DNA of 64,000 nucleotides, from NCBI GenBank assembly GCA_023375675.1, contig JALQBC010000062.1, positions 1-64,000 of the forward strand, read 5' to 3'. Origin of the DNA: Cytospora piceicola. Its lineage: Eukaryota > Ascomycota > Sordariomycetes > Diaporthales > Cytosporaceae. A model generated the notes under the pieces. It did no database searches, was not told the origin of the DNA, and was given only the letters and a program-made list of their open reading frames with translations. How positions within the stretch are numbered: position 1 is the first letter of the stretch; each line of letters opens with the position of its first letter. The translations under genes were made by a program, and so were the position numbers. Of the stretch, positions 53,505 to 64,000 are shown piece by piece.

Positions 53505-56500
53505 ACTTTAAGTATATTTACTATTTAGCTAAAGATCTTAATAAGTTTTATTATAACTACTCTAGTAAATAATAAGCTAAATAAAGGCTTATTTTAAGCA
53601 GCTTATACTTTATTAACCTTTTTAGTAAGTTAAAGAACTTACTATATGTTTTATATGTTTAATAATAATAAAAAGAATACCGGTTACTTATATACTTTAA
53701 TAAGTTTCTTTTTTTAAAAGCCGTTTACGTTATAATACTAACCTGTTTAATAGCTATTTAAACACTTAAAGTTAATTAAAGCTATTAATAACTTAGCTAA
53801 AAAAGCAAAGGATTTTAATTACTTAAACTATAGTAAGCCTCTTCTTTTCCTATTATAAGTAAGCCTTAAGCGGTTAACTTATTTTTAAATTCTATAAAAG
53901 CGTAAAACGCCGCCGGTTTTATAGTAATTTAAGCTTATAAGTAGTTATAAAGTAAGGAAGATATTTAAATAAGTAGCTTAAGTAATAATAGTATTTAAGC
54001 TATAAACGGCTTATATATTATTAATATAAATTTAGATAATAAGGTTTAGGTTTATTATATAAGTAATAAGTAGTATTATATCTGTTAAGTAATAGCTAAC
54101 TCTTTTTTAAAAGTAAAAGAATAAGCTTTTCGAACGTTTTATTACTATTATCTATAGCTTAAAGGTTAAGCTTAATAAGCTAAAAGAAAAGATAATTAAA
54201 ATAAAAGACTTTATCGTTTTATATATAAACTGTTACTTAAGTAAAAGTTAGTTTGTCTAATTATACGTATAAGTATATTGTAAGTTACTTTTTTACTTTA
54301 TTTAATAAGTTTAAAAAGAAAGATAAGAACGTAAAGAGTTACTACTACCTTAAGAAAAAAGAGAATCTATAGTTTAAGTAAATATATAGCTAATATCGAG
54401 TAGCTTATTTTTTTAAGCTAACTAAATTTTATACCGCTAATACTACTATATTATCTTAGCTTTTATAGTAAGTTAATATCTATTAATATAAAATAACGTA
54501 AATTTCTATATTATTTAATACTAACTGTTTACTATATTAGTAGTAAAGGTATAGCAGTTAATTATAGTTAATCGTTTTAGTTTTTAATATAGTAGATTTA
54601 CTTTTTATTTATATAAAAGACTTATTATAGTTATAAGCTAACTTATAACGGCTTTTATACTTATTAAGTATAGCTATATATTTAAAGTTTTTTAAAAGTT
54701 TTTAAAAAAGCTAAACTTAACTAACTTATTTAATATAAACCTTATATTTTAATACTACGCTTACTTTAAGTTTACTTTATACCGGCTTTTTATATACGTT
54801 AAAAATAGTTTTAACGTAATACTTAAGTTCGGCTTTATCTTTATTCTTTTTTAAAACGATTAAAGGTAATAAGTAATTATAAAACGTTTAAGATAAAAGT
54901 AAGTTACTACTTATTTTTAATAAAAAATCTATATAAAAGTATAAATATATACGTAAAAGTACTTTTAGTTTTATAATATAAAAGTTTATTATAAAGAAGG
55001 AATATATAATACTTTTTATATAATTAAACAAGTTATTTAAAAGGTTAGTTAGTTTAAACGTTCTTTAAAGATAGTTAAATATAATTTCTAATAATAAAAC
55101 GCTTTATAAAGCTACGTCGCTAGTTAACTACTCTTTTTATTTTTTATTTATTAAGTAACGGCTATAGCCGTTTAAGCGAATTCTGTTATATCTTTAAGCT
55201 ATTATATAAAGTTTTCGGCTTAAGTATACCGCTTATAAGCTAGTATATTTAAACGCTATACTTATTAAATTAGCTCGGTATAGTAATTATATTAAAAAAA
55301 GAATAAGCTAATACCGATTATAAAAATATCTTAGTTATTAATAGTAAATTACACTTTTAAAAAAAGTAAGTATTAGTTAAACTAAGTATATATAATAAAG
55401 GTTTATAAGTAATCGAAAACTTTTTAATTAGCTTATTTACTAATACTACCGGTTTTAATATAATATATAGTACTTAGTTATTACTTAATATTAATAAAAT
55501 TATAAAAGTATTTTTAAAATCTTTTTACTTAGTTAAAACTACAGTTGTTAATTAAAGCGTTAAAGAAACTATATAATTACTAATAGTATTTTAAAAACCG
55601 CTTAATATAAAGCTTTAGTTTTTATTATAGTTATAGCTTTAAGCGTAATAGCCTTATTTAGCTTATTTATAATAATTATAAAGAACTTCAGAATTTTTTA
55701 AGTATTTTTAAAGTAACTAAGTTATAAAGTCGATAAATAACTTACTTTATATTTGTTTAAAAATTAAAAAAGGCTTAAAAAGGCCTTTCTTTTAATATTA
55801 TTAAACGGTCTTTCTCTTTTATATATTATAGTTCTTTTTAAAATAACGAATTATATAATATATTCTAAGCTAAAAGTACTTATAACTAAATAGTAAAATA
55901 GTTATATTTTAGTTAAAGTAGCTAGAAATATAAAAGTTATAAGTATTTTAAATAAAGCTAGTATATAATAGCTTTTACTTAAATACTTATATATTTCTTT
56001 AGAATTAAAAGATATAGTTATTATCTATCTTATACTTTATAATCGAAACGTTAAAAAGCGTATTATTTATTATTTATATATTAAAAAGAAAGCTTTAAAC
56101 TCTTTTATAAATAGCTTAAATAAAGTAAAAATAGTTTATATTATATTTAAAAGTAATATTTTATATACTTTATAGGTTTTTATAAACAAATAGCTTTTTA
56201 TTTTAAAAAGCTATCTTACTATTAATAATAAAAGTAATAAGTTAACTTAAGCTACTTTAACGCTATTTTAAAAATAACTATTTTTTATAAAGTAGTTAAA
56301 TATCTTAACTTATAAAGCGTTTATTATCTATACTTTTTAGTATATTATATTCTTTTTTAAATAATATATTTAATTATATTATAGTAGCTCTTTTATAATA
56401 CTTAAGCTAAAAACAGAAATATAAAGGTTCTTTTAATTAGTAAACTTAACGTTTTAAAAAACGTTAAGTTATTATAAAATACTTTAACTTTTTATACTTT

Positions 56501-59500
56501 AAGTAAATAGTAAATATAAAAGCTATAATATAAAGCTCGACGCTTTATACGCTTAAATAGCTTATAATAATAAAAATTTCTTTATTATATATTTTATAAT
56601 TACTCTTTATAAGCTTAAGTTATTATAAGTAATATACTACTAAGTAGAATAATTTATTATACTTTTATTATAATAAGTAGCTTTTTAAAGAATACTTTAA
56701 GCTATTTACTTTAAAAAGAGTATAAAGGTTTAAGTTATATTAAGTTAAAACTAGTTTAATAGTAAAGTAGTACTTAAACTACTTAAGTAAGATTTCTTAC
56801 TTAAGGTTTTAATAAAAAGATGTCTTTTTCTTTAGAAAAAGTAAAAAAAGGCTTATAATCTTAAAATAATTCTTAATAAACTACCGGTAAAAGTTAGTAA
56901 AGCTAAGAAAGCTATATACGCTTTTAAACATATTTAAAGCTTTTTAGTTTTTAATAATAAATAGTTATTCTAAGTTTATTATAATTTTAACCTTAGCTTT
57001 AATAATAAATTTAAAGATATTTAAGTTAAAACTTATAGCTTATAAAGTATTTAAAATTTACTTAACTTTAATATTATACTTTTAATATATTCTGTTAAAG
57101 TAAATAAATATATTATCGAAATAAGCTAAATAGGTAATATTAAAATACTTATATAATGTCGAGTTAATATATTATTAAAAGGTAGTAAATACTTTAAATA
57201 AGTTAAAAAGTATTACTAACTATTTAAAAAGACCGAATTAAGTTTAAAAGACTATTTTCTACTTATTTATTTCTTTAATATAAAACTTATAAAAAGCTGT
57301 TTAAATATTAAGCTTAATATACTACTTAACTTATAAAATACTTATAAATATTTCTTTAATAAAAAAGAGAAAGTACCGATCTATTTAAGTAATAATATTA
57401 AAGGTATAATAGTTTATATAAAAATAAACGCCTTTATTAAGCTTTTTAATAAAAATAACTAATATATTTATTAATAAGCTACTTACTTATATATAGCTTT
57501 TATTAAGTAGTTTAATAAGTATTTTATAAAAAACTAAAAGCTTATTTTATAATATTCTGTATAAAAGGCTTTATAAAACCTTAATTAAGTTACTATTTAT
57601 ATTAAAAGTAAAGTAAATCTTATAATTAGCTTTTAAATAATATAGTAAAAGCTTATCTTTTTTATCTTTATTAAAAAGTTTAATAGAATAAGTAAACTTT
57701 TATAAAAAGTAGTTAGTAACTTATACTTTAGTTTCTAATATAAATACTTTATTAATATTTATAAACATTATAATAAAAAGCTATATACTTATTATTTATA
57801 AACGTTTACTTTACTATACTTTAACTTTAAAGATAAACATATTAACGTTTATAACAGTATACTTTAATATAAAAGTAAACTTTTATTTATATACTTTAAA
57901 GTTACTTACTTATTTAATTATAATATAATACTTATAAGCTATATAAGTAATATATTTTATTTTAGCTTATAGCTTTTTTAAACTAATATTATAATATAAG
58001 TATAAGATAATATAAGCTTTAATATAGTAGTTATATCTATTAAGGTCGATATTTAAAAAGGTTATTTTTAAAATAACTTTTAAAAAAGTAGTAAGTTTAA
58101 AGCTTATTATTTATTTTAAAGTTTAAAAGAAAATAAATAAATATATAAAGTAAAACTTAGAAGTAAGCTAGTTATTAAATATAAAATAGCTTTTATAATT
58201 AATATTTACTAATACGTTAATAAACTTAATTTAATTATATAATAAGTTAACTATAAAATAAACTGTTTATAAATAGTTTTATAGCTTTTAGCTTAAACTT
58301 AATACTTTTTAGCTTTTATATATAACTAAATATAAAAACTACTTATTTTTATTTTAAAGCTAATTAAGTCTTTATATTCTTTATTTTCCTTTTAAATAAT
58401 AACAGCTTAAACGTTACTTTATAAAAAAAGTATAGTTAGTAATAAATAATAACAGTTTATATAATAATTAAACTAAATATAATATAAGTAAAGGTTTTTA
58501 TTTTTATACTATTAAATTTCTTTATTATTTACTTAATATGTTTATTACTTCTTACTTTATCCGGCTTTTATAATATTTATACTAGTTATTATAACGTTAC
58601 TATTTTTATTAGTAATAATGTAGTATATTATTAATAAGGTTTATTATATTAGTTATTTAAACGTACTTATATAAAAAATAGCTAAGTAATTACTTTTTTT
58701 TAAGCTTAAATATTTTATATTTCTTATAATTTTAAATATAGTTTTAACTTATTTTATATAATAAGTTAATATATTTATAAATATAAGTTTTATTTTTAAC
58801 TTATTATTAATTACTTTTAAGAAAATAATAAGCTTAGCTATATTAAGTTAAAAAGTACTTTTAAACTAAAAAAGTATTTATTTTTAGTTTATATAAAATA
58901 AAAAGAATTTTTAATTCTTACTTTATATAGTTTTAAACAGCTTTTATTTTACTTATATAGTTATATTTTTATTATAATAGTAATTATAAAAGTGTATTAT
59001 AAAAATAATAAGTTTATAGTTTTAATTAAGCTTATTAGTAGTATAGTAAAAGCTAATAAGCTTTCTTACTACTTGTTTTAAATAATTGTAAATTATATAG
59101 TATTTATTATAGTAAGTTCTAATAAAGTTTATATTCCGATTATATTTATATTCTAATTAAGTTTATATTTTATTTATATTTCTTATAAAAACTAATACGT
59201 CTAATATAATAATCACGGTATAACCTTTATAAAGGTACTTATTATAACTAGTAAGGTTTATATTATTAGTAGAATATATATATAAGAAATAAATAATATT
59301 CCGAGCTTTATCTATTACGATAATTAAAAGCTAGTAAAACTTATTATAAAAATAATACTTAAATTAATAATTAAAGAGAAACTATAAAAGCTATTTAAGT
59401 AATAGTAATAACTATATTATATACCTGTCTTTTTAATATAGCTTAATAATCCTTTTATTAAGTCTTTTAAGTCTTAATATAAAACTCGAAAGGTTAATTC

Positions 59501-59700
59501 TTAAGTTTTTTAAGTTACTTTCTTTTATAACCTTAACCTTAACAGGTCACTTTAATTAGCCGGAACTCTTTTATAGAAATTCCGTCTATTTTAATATACT
59601 AGCTTTACTTAAGCTATATATAACTTTTAACTATATAACCTTTTAGTAACTTAACTTTAAGTTATAATATTATCCTCTTTTTCTATTAGTTTTTATCTTC
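53505..59700. other. Extensive AT-rich, RIP-like block
   Basis: Six kilobases of extremely A/T-rich DNA in which CA and TG dinucleotides are rare and TA is abundant. Short palindromes and polyA/T runs are frequent. Repeated elements were probably here, but I could not read a transposase, polymerase or host protein through the mutations in any frame I tried. Not every frame was followed end to end. Confidence 0.55.
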
Positions 59701-59879
59701 GAAGACTTATAAGTTATTTTCCCTTATCGGCTATGTATATTCGTACCTTCTTAATTCGTTATATCCGGTAAAATTATAAAGTTATCTCGTTCTACCTATT
59801 CGATTTCTAAGGCGAAATAATAAGCTAGCTTTCTTATATTTATCTTTTAAAACGTTGTTAAAATACCTACTTATTCTTA

Positions 59880-60300
59880 TTATAATCGTTATAGTTTTAA
59901 CGTTTGTTAGGTTTTTTAATTAAATTCTTCTTACTATACCGAATACGTTCGCTTTAACCTTACAGGTTACGCAATCTTATTTCTAGATAATTCCTTAAAG
60001 CTTTTATCGATCTCTCGTTAATACTAAAAGTTAAAAGATAAGATCGAAGATTTAAAAAATAAGTTACTTTATTTATAGAAATAAAAGAAGATATAGCAAA
60101 AGAAAATAGTAAAAGCTATCCGTCGTAGGTTATAAAACGTAAAAGAGTTAAATAAAGTAAAAGCCGAAGAATAAGCTACTACTAAGGCTATATCGGAACC
60201 TTATATTATTCTTATAAACGATGGTATATTAGAGTATATTTAGAATACAGGAGATTTAACTAGTATTAAAATAAAGTTATTAAGGTTTAAAGCGAATATT
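59880..60300 (+). pseudogene. Coiled-coil protein relic in repeat DNA
   Basis: A plus-strand frame with several TAA/TAG codons at probable Gln positions reads KLKDKIEDLKNKLLYL, then QKKIVKAIRRRL and NVKELNKVKAEE, ending ISEPYIILINDG. This is a charged heptad pattern of ~90 residues. A vaguely Cys-containing segment may precede it. I think this is a repeat-associated hypothetical protein, but the family is not certain. Confidence 0.35.
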
Positions 60301-60599
60301 AGTTTTAGTTCTACGTTTAGTTAAAAGAATAGGTTATCTAGATTTTTCTATTAGTAATATTTTTTAATAGTAATTAATTTATTTAGCTTATTAATTAGTC
60401 GTTAGGTTATTTTACTAGTCTAATCCTTAATAATTAGTTATAATCCTTTAGTTTTACTAGTAAGATTTTATTTAACCGGTAGTAATCTTTTATAACTAAT
60501 AAGGTTTTATCTTATTAGTTATATTAATTATAACCGGTAATACCTTAGGTTTATTATCTAGTCGGTTTAACTAGTTTAGTTATTAGCTTAACTAGTTTA

Positions 60600-63500
60600 A
60601 GTTCGTTACTAATAGTCTTTTTATACTAGTTAATTAATACCTTATAATATTTTAAGTTTTCTATTAGTTTTTATATATTCTTTAACTAGTTATAGCCTTT
60701 TTATTTAACTAAGAATTCTATTCTTTTGTTAATTTATCGTTTACCTAATATCTGTTTTACTTTATACTTTTATATTTTATAGTTAAGTTCGACTTTTTTA
60801 TTAAGCTTTATATTTTTATATATTAGTTTAAGTAATAAAATATAAAAAACTAAGTATATCTTTATCCTTAAAGGTAATAAAAGTTTGTAGTTAACGTTTA
60901 AAAGCTTTTTAATAATTTTAAATACTTTAAGTTTTTTAAAATTAAGTTTTTCGTTAAGTCTTTTTATTTTAATATTTTTATATAATAAATAAACCTTATC
61001 CCCTTTTTTTAAAGGTAGTACTTCCGATTATCTTCGATTATAATATTCTGTTATCTGTTAACGAATAAATAAAAGTTTTTTTATAATATGTTTATATAAT
61101 TTATAAATCTTATTTATACGTTTTATTACTTTTGTATTATCTTTTCTAGGTAATAGTTCTTTATAAATCTTAAAGTTATACTTATAATTAATATAAAATA
61201 GTAATATTCCTATTATATTTATATTCGCGCTATTATAAATAAGTTATATTAATAGTAAGAGATCGACTTAATTATTCTGTTTATAGTTAATATAAATTTT
61301 AAAGTAAGTTTTAATAATTTAGTTAAACTGTTTTATTTATTTATCTATCTGTAAGTAAAAAGCTATTAAAAGCTTATATCTTACTTTTAGCTTACTTATA
61401 AGTTTTTATTAAAAGTCTAAGGTAAACTTAATATTATAGTCGGTAATAAGTTCTTTTAATAATTTGTATTAGTTAATAATATTTTATAAAAACGTATATA
61501 CTAATTCTTTTATAGTTAAAGATTTTTAATAAAATAGAAAGTAAATGTATTTAATAAGCTTATTTATAGTAACTAAAATACTATTATATAGTACTTTAGT
61601 TATTAGTTTTTTAAACTTTAATAGTTTAACGATAAAGTTTATAGTTATTAATTTCTATAGTTTTATTATAACTAGTAAAGCTTTTAGCTCTCTATAAAGT
61701 TTATATTGTATTACCTTACTTTTATTATAGATATTAGAGTCCTTACTCGGGAAGTAGAACGGCCCTGGAAATAGAACGGCTATATATATTTTAGCTAGCC
61801 CTTTAACCTTAAATATCTTAACTACCTTTAATCGTATTAACTAGATTTATATATAGAAATGACTTTAAAGCTCGTCTTTACAATATAGTCTAGTTTAGTT
61901 ACTATCGTAATAAGGGTTTCTGTTATAGTTCTAGCTGTTACGTTATTACTTTTATATATCCTCTTAGCCGTCTTTAAACTCGTTAACTACGTCTGTAAAG
62001 GCTTAGTTACTATTCTTATAGATTTTCTGTCTTTTCCGAGGCTATAACTTTTTAACCGTAGTCTGTAGCCTCGTATTATCCTATCGTAACTTAGCTATTT
62101 CGGCCGTTTAACTGTCTATAGCTTTACCGGCTTTATTAATTATCTAGTCTTAAGACTTTAAGAGCTTTTTTTAATCCGCTTTACCTAGGCCTTTAGATCT
62201 TAAGACTTCCGTAAAGTCTTAATCTAAGGCTTTAGAAGGTTTAATAGGCTAGATTCAAACAATATCTTAGGACCTAAAGTAACTAATCGACCTCTTTCCT
62301 TTAAGACTTAGTTTATTACTCTAGTTAGGTTCTATAGGACTAGCCTAGTTATACGAAAGCCTTCCCGGATATTATACTATATAAAGGCTTTCTCGGCCGC
62401 CTTATAATAGTACTTAAGGGTCTTTTTCTTATTTATAATAAAGGAAATCAGAAGGTAGTTAACTTTAGCCGTTTCTTAAGTATAGTAGGTTTTAAAGGGA
62501 GAGAAAGGACCTTTATCGTAAGGCTAAGTAAGATAAGAAGTTTTAAAAGGAAGAAAGACTATATAAACTCGATTTATCTAAGCCTATACTATAATTAAAG
62601 GGGGTAAATAGGTCTGTATACTATTCTAGATAAAAAGACGATACTTATACTTAGCCGGCTATAGATATATCTTAAGAAGAAAGACCTTTATAAACTATTT
62701 ATAACAGATCTCTCTTATAGACTAGCTGTTCCTCGAATAATAGTATTTATAGTTAGGAACGACCCTAAAAAACTACTGCTATTAGAGTAATCTACTTTCG
62801 AAAATTAATACTAGTGTTAGCCGGCGGCTATCGGCCGTAATAGCTTCGATTATAAACGTCTACAAGTTAGATTTACCCTTTACGAGGTTAGTTTTCTTTA
62901 ATTCGGAAGAGCTAAGGACTTTATAGCGGCGAAGCTTTTTAAAAGCTACCTTATTCTCGTTTATATTAACGATGTCTTTCGTCTTAATGCCCTTATCCTT
63001 AATAAGACTTCTTATAGCCTTAAAATAGTCTTTTAGTTTCTCCTTTATAGTCTCTTTAGCCCGGCTCTGTTTAAAGGAGTTCTTAACTTTTATTTAAATC
63101 TTTAAGTAACGTGAAATAAAGCGGTTAACTTAATGTTAGCTAAGGTAGATGTTTTAGTTTCTTTAAAGCCGTAGGACCTTTAAGTAAACTTATAAACTAT
63201 AGCCTTCGAAAAGGCTCGGTATAAGGCTTCCTCGGCTAGAATTTAGTTACAAATACCTTCCTTTAGCTATAGCGATAGCTTTTAATAGTCCTTATAGGCT
63301 TTTTAGCGGCTGACACCGCTATATAGCCGTCGTAATAAGGTACCGGTTACGATATTATATATTTAACAGGCTTTTCGGAATGTAGTTTTATATAAATTTA
63401 TTTCGTCGATTGCGCTAAGTAGCTTAGCTTCTTTAGGGTCTAAAAAAGTTGTTTTATATTTTTTTAGAATTATTTAAGGTTGTTATAGTTGTTTCTAAAA

Positions 63501-64000
63501 GTAATATAAATCAGGCTTAGGTGATAGGTGCGGGGGTAATTACGCGTTCTATTTCCAGGGCCGTTCTACTTCCTAGGTAGAGACTTTATATTTTTTAAAC
63601 GTTATTATAATATATTATTATATCTTAAGAAATTCGTAATATTATCGAATCTTTTTAACTATTAAGGTAATTCTTTAGTGTTTATAAGTTAATACTTTAT
63701 ATATTCGGCGAATAAGCTTACTTTATAGGTTTTTTAAAATATAAAGTCTGTTTACTTAAAAGAGTATTCTATTCTTTTCTTTAAAGTCTTTTTTTTTTCC
63801 GGTATAAGCTGTTATTAAAACTCTTTAAATTCTGTTTTTTATTTTAAATCTACGTTACTTCGAAAGGTAGCGTTTAGCTATCTTAGTTTTTAAATAAAAA
63901 TACCGTTATTATCTTATTTAAAAATACTTTATATTTTTAATACTACGTTTTATTAATATTCCGGGCGTTTACTTTAAACGTTTACAATCTTATTATCTGC
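60600..64000 (-). mobile_element. Ty3/gypsy chromodomain retrotransposon remnant, open at window edge
   Basis: On the minus strand, integrase core fragments are readable at 61.67-61.2 kb: INFIVKLLKFKK, YNSILVTINKLIKYIYFLFY, IAFYLQIDKQIKQFN and LLI*LIYNSANIN. They correspond to the gypsy DFIVKLP...YDSILVI.DRLTKYA, AYHPQTDGQTER.NQ and FAYNS motifs. A linker with KGDKVYLLYKNIK follows (~61.0 kb), then a chromodomain (FLVK*KGYN*LKNI*KLIENL) at ~60.73-60.61 kb. Stops replace Trp and Gln codons. The sequence is interrupted by another transposon at 61746-63577 and resumes beyond it toward the zinc-binding part of integrase. Gag, protease, RT and the other LTR must lie beyond 64,000. LTRs were not identified. 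Confidence 0.72.
61746..63577 (-). mobile_element. Second pogo/Fot-like transposon, nested in the retrotransposon
   Basis: 1,832 bp between TA dinucleotides (61744-61745 and 63578-63579). Inward ends are CTCGGGAAGTAGAACGGCCC and CCTAGGAAGTAGAACGGCCC, continuing as TGGAAATAGAACG. On the minus strand, an N-terminal DNA-binding segment (PKEAKLLSAIDEINLYKTTF, ~63440) is followed by INENKVAFKKLRRYKVLSS (~62960) and AQINRVYIVFLPFKTSYLT (~62560). The last matches the third catalytic block of pogo/Fot DDE transposases (normally ...P.HTSH.LQPLD). Many TAA/TAG codons interrupt it. The ends differ from those of the 8.6-kb element, so it is a different family. Confidence 0.75.

Noticed and set aside
53505..59700. 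Telomere-linked helicase or other large ORF in the AT-rich block
   Set aside because: I looked for helicase, transposase and polymerase motifs in several frames and found nothing convincing; calling it would be a guess.

Overview
This window comes from a filamentous ascomycete (Pezizomycotina) and looks like a fossil secondary-metabolite gene cluster. The evidence is short 55-100 bp introns with GTAAGT-type donors and CTAAC-like branch points, typical cluster enzymes (two NRPS-like adenylate-forming reductases, P450s, O-methyltransferases, aldo/keto reductases, a GMC oxidoreductase, an MFS pump, a Zn2Cys6 regulator), Fot1/pogo-type transposons, and AT-saturated blocks depleted in CpA/TpG as left by repeat-induced point mutation (RIP). 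Nearly every recognisable gene carries in-frame TAG/TAA codons at positions where the family has Gln or Trp, a few single-base frameshifts, or truncation at a repeat. I annotate them as pseudogenes although most of each protein is still readable. All identifications are from motif reading; no search was run.

Layout. 0.4-1.9 kb: DHA2-type MFS transporter (-), cut at its C-terminus. 2.8-5.5 kb: Zn2Cys6 transcription factor (-). 6.3-8.3 kb: secreted GMC oxidoreductase (+) with ten nonsense codons. 8.64-10.52 kb: RIP-mutated Fot1/pogo transposon. 10.9-15.1 kb: NRPS-like A-T-R reductase (-), split by an 869-bp MITE in the catalytic Tyr codon of its reductase domain. 16.1-17.35 kb: aldo/keto reductase (-). 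17.7-18.5 kb: caffeoyl-CoA-type O-methyltransferase (-). 19.7-23.2 kb: second NRPS-like A-T-R reductase (+).

23-32.4 kb is poor in genes and then AT-rich. It holds an unidentified helical protein relic, a VKAE minisatellite, copy A of a dispersed repeat, a heavily mutated polyketide synthase ketosynthase relic (29.5-30.0 kb) and another unidentified relic. 32.6-42 kb is a second enzyme block: P450 (-), DUF1857-type small protein (+), O-methyltransferase (+), aldo/keto reductase (-), Myb-type DNA-binding protein (+), P450 (-). Repeat copy B (43.0-44.2 kb) truncates an SDR (+), followed by a polyketide-synthase-type terminal reductase domain (-, 45.3-46.4 kb). 46.5-52.1 kb holds an 18-bp minisatellite, a 535-bp inverted-repeat element and a Ulp1/C48-like relic. 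From 52.1 kb to the end the DNA is repeat copy C, a small MITE and an AT-rich graveyard containing a Ty3/gypsy chromodomain element interrupted by a second pogo/Fot element.

How the genes would have worked together (inference): a regulator and an exporter flank a pathway in which a PKS and/or two carboxylic-acid-reducing A-T-R enzymes give aldehydes or alcohols, decorated by O-methylation, P450, GMC, AKR and SDR redox steps. The most informative patterns are the strand polarity of the nonsense mutations (plus-strand C-to-T over about 20 kb) and the transposon insertion at the reductase active site.
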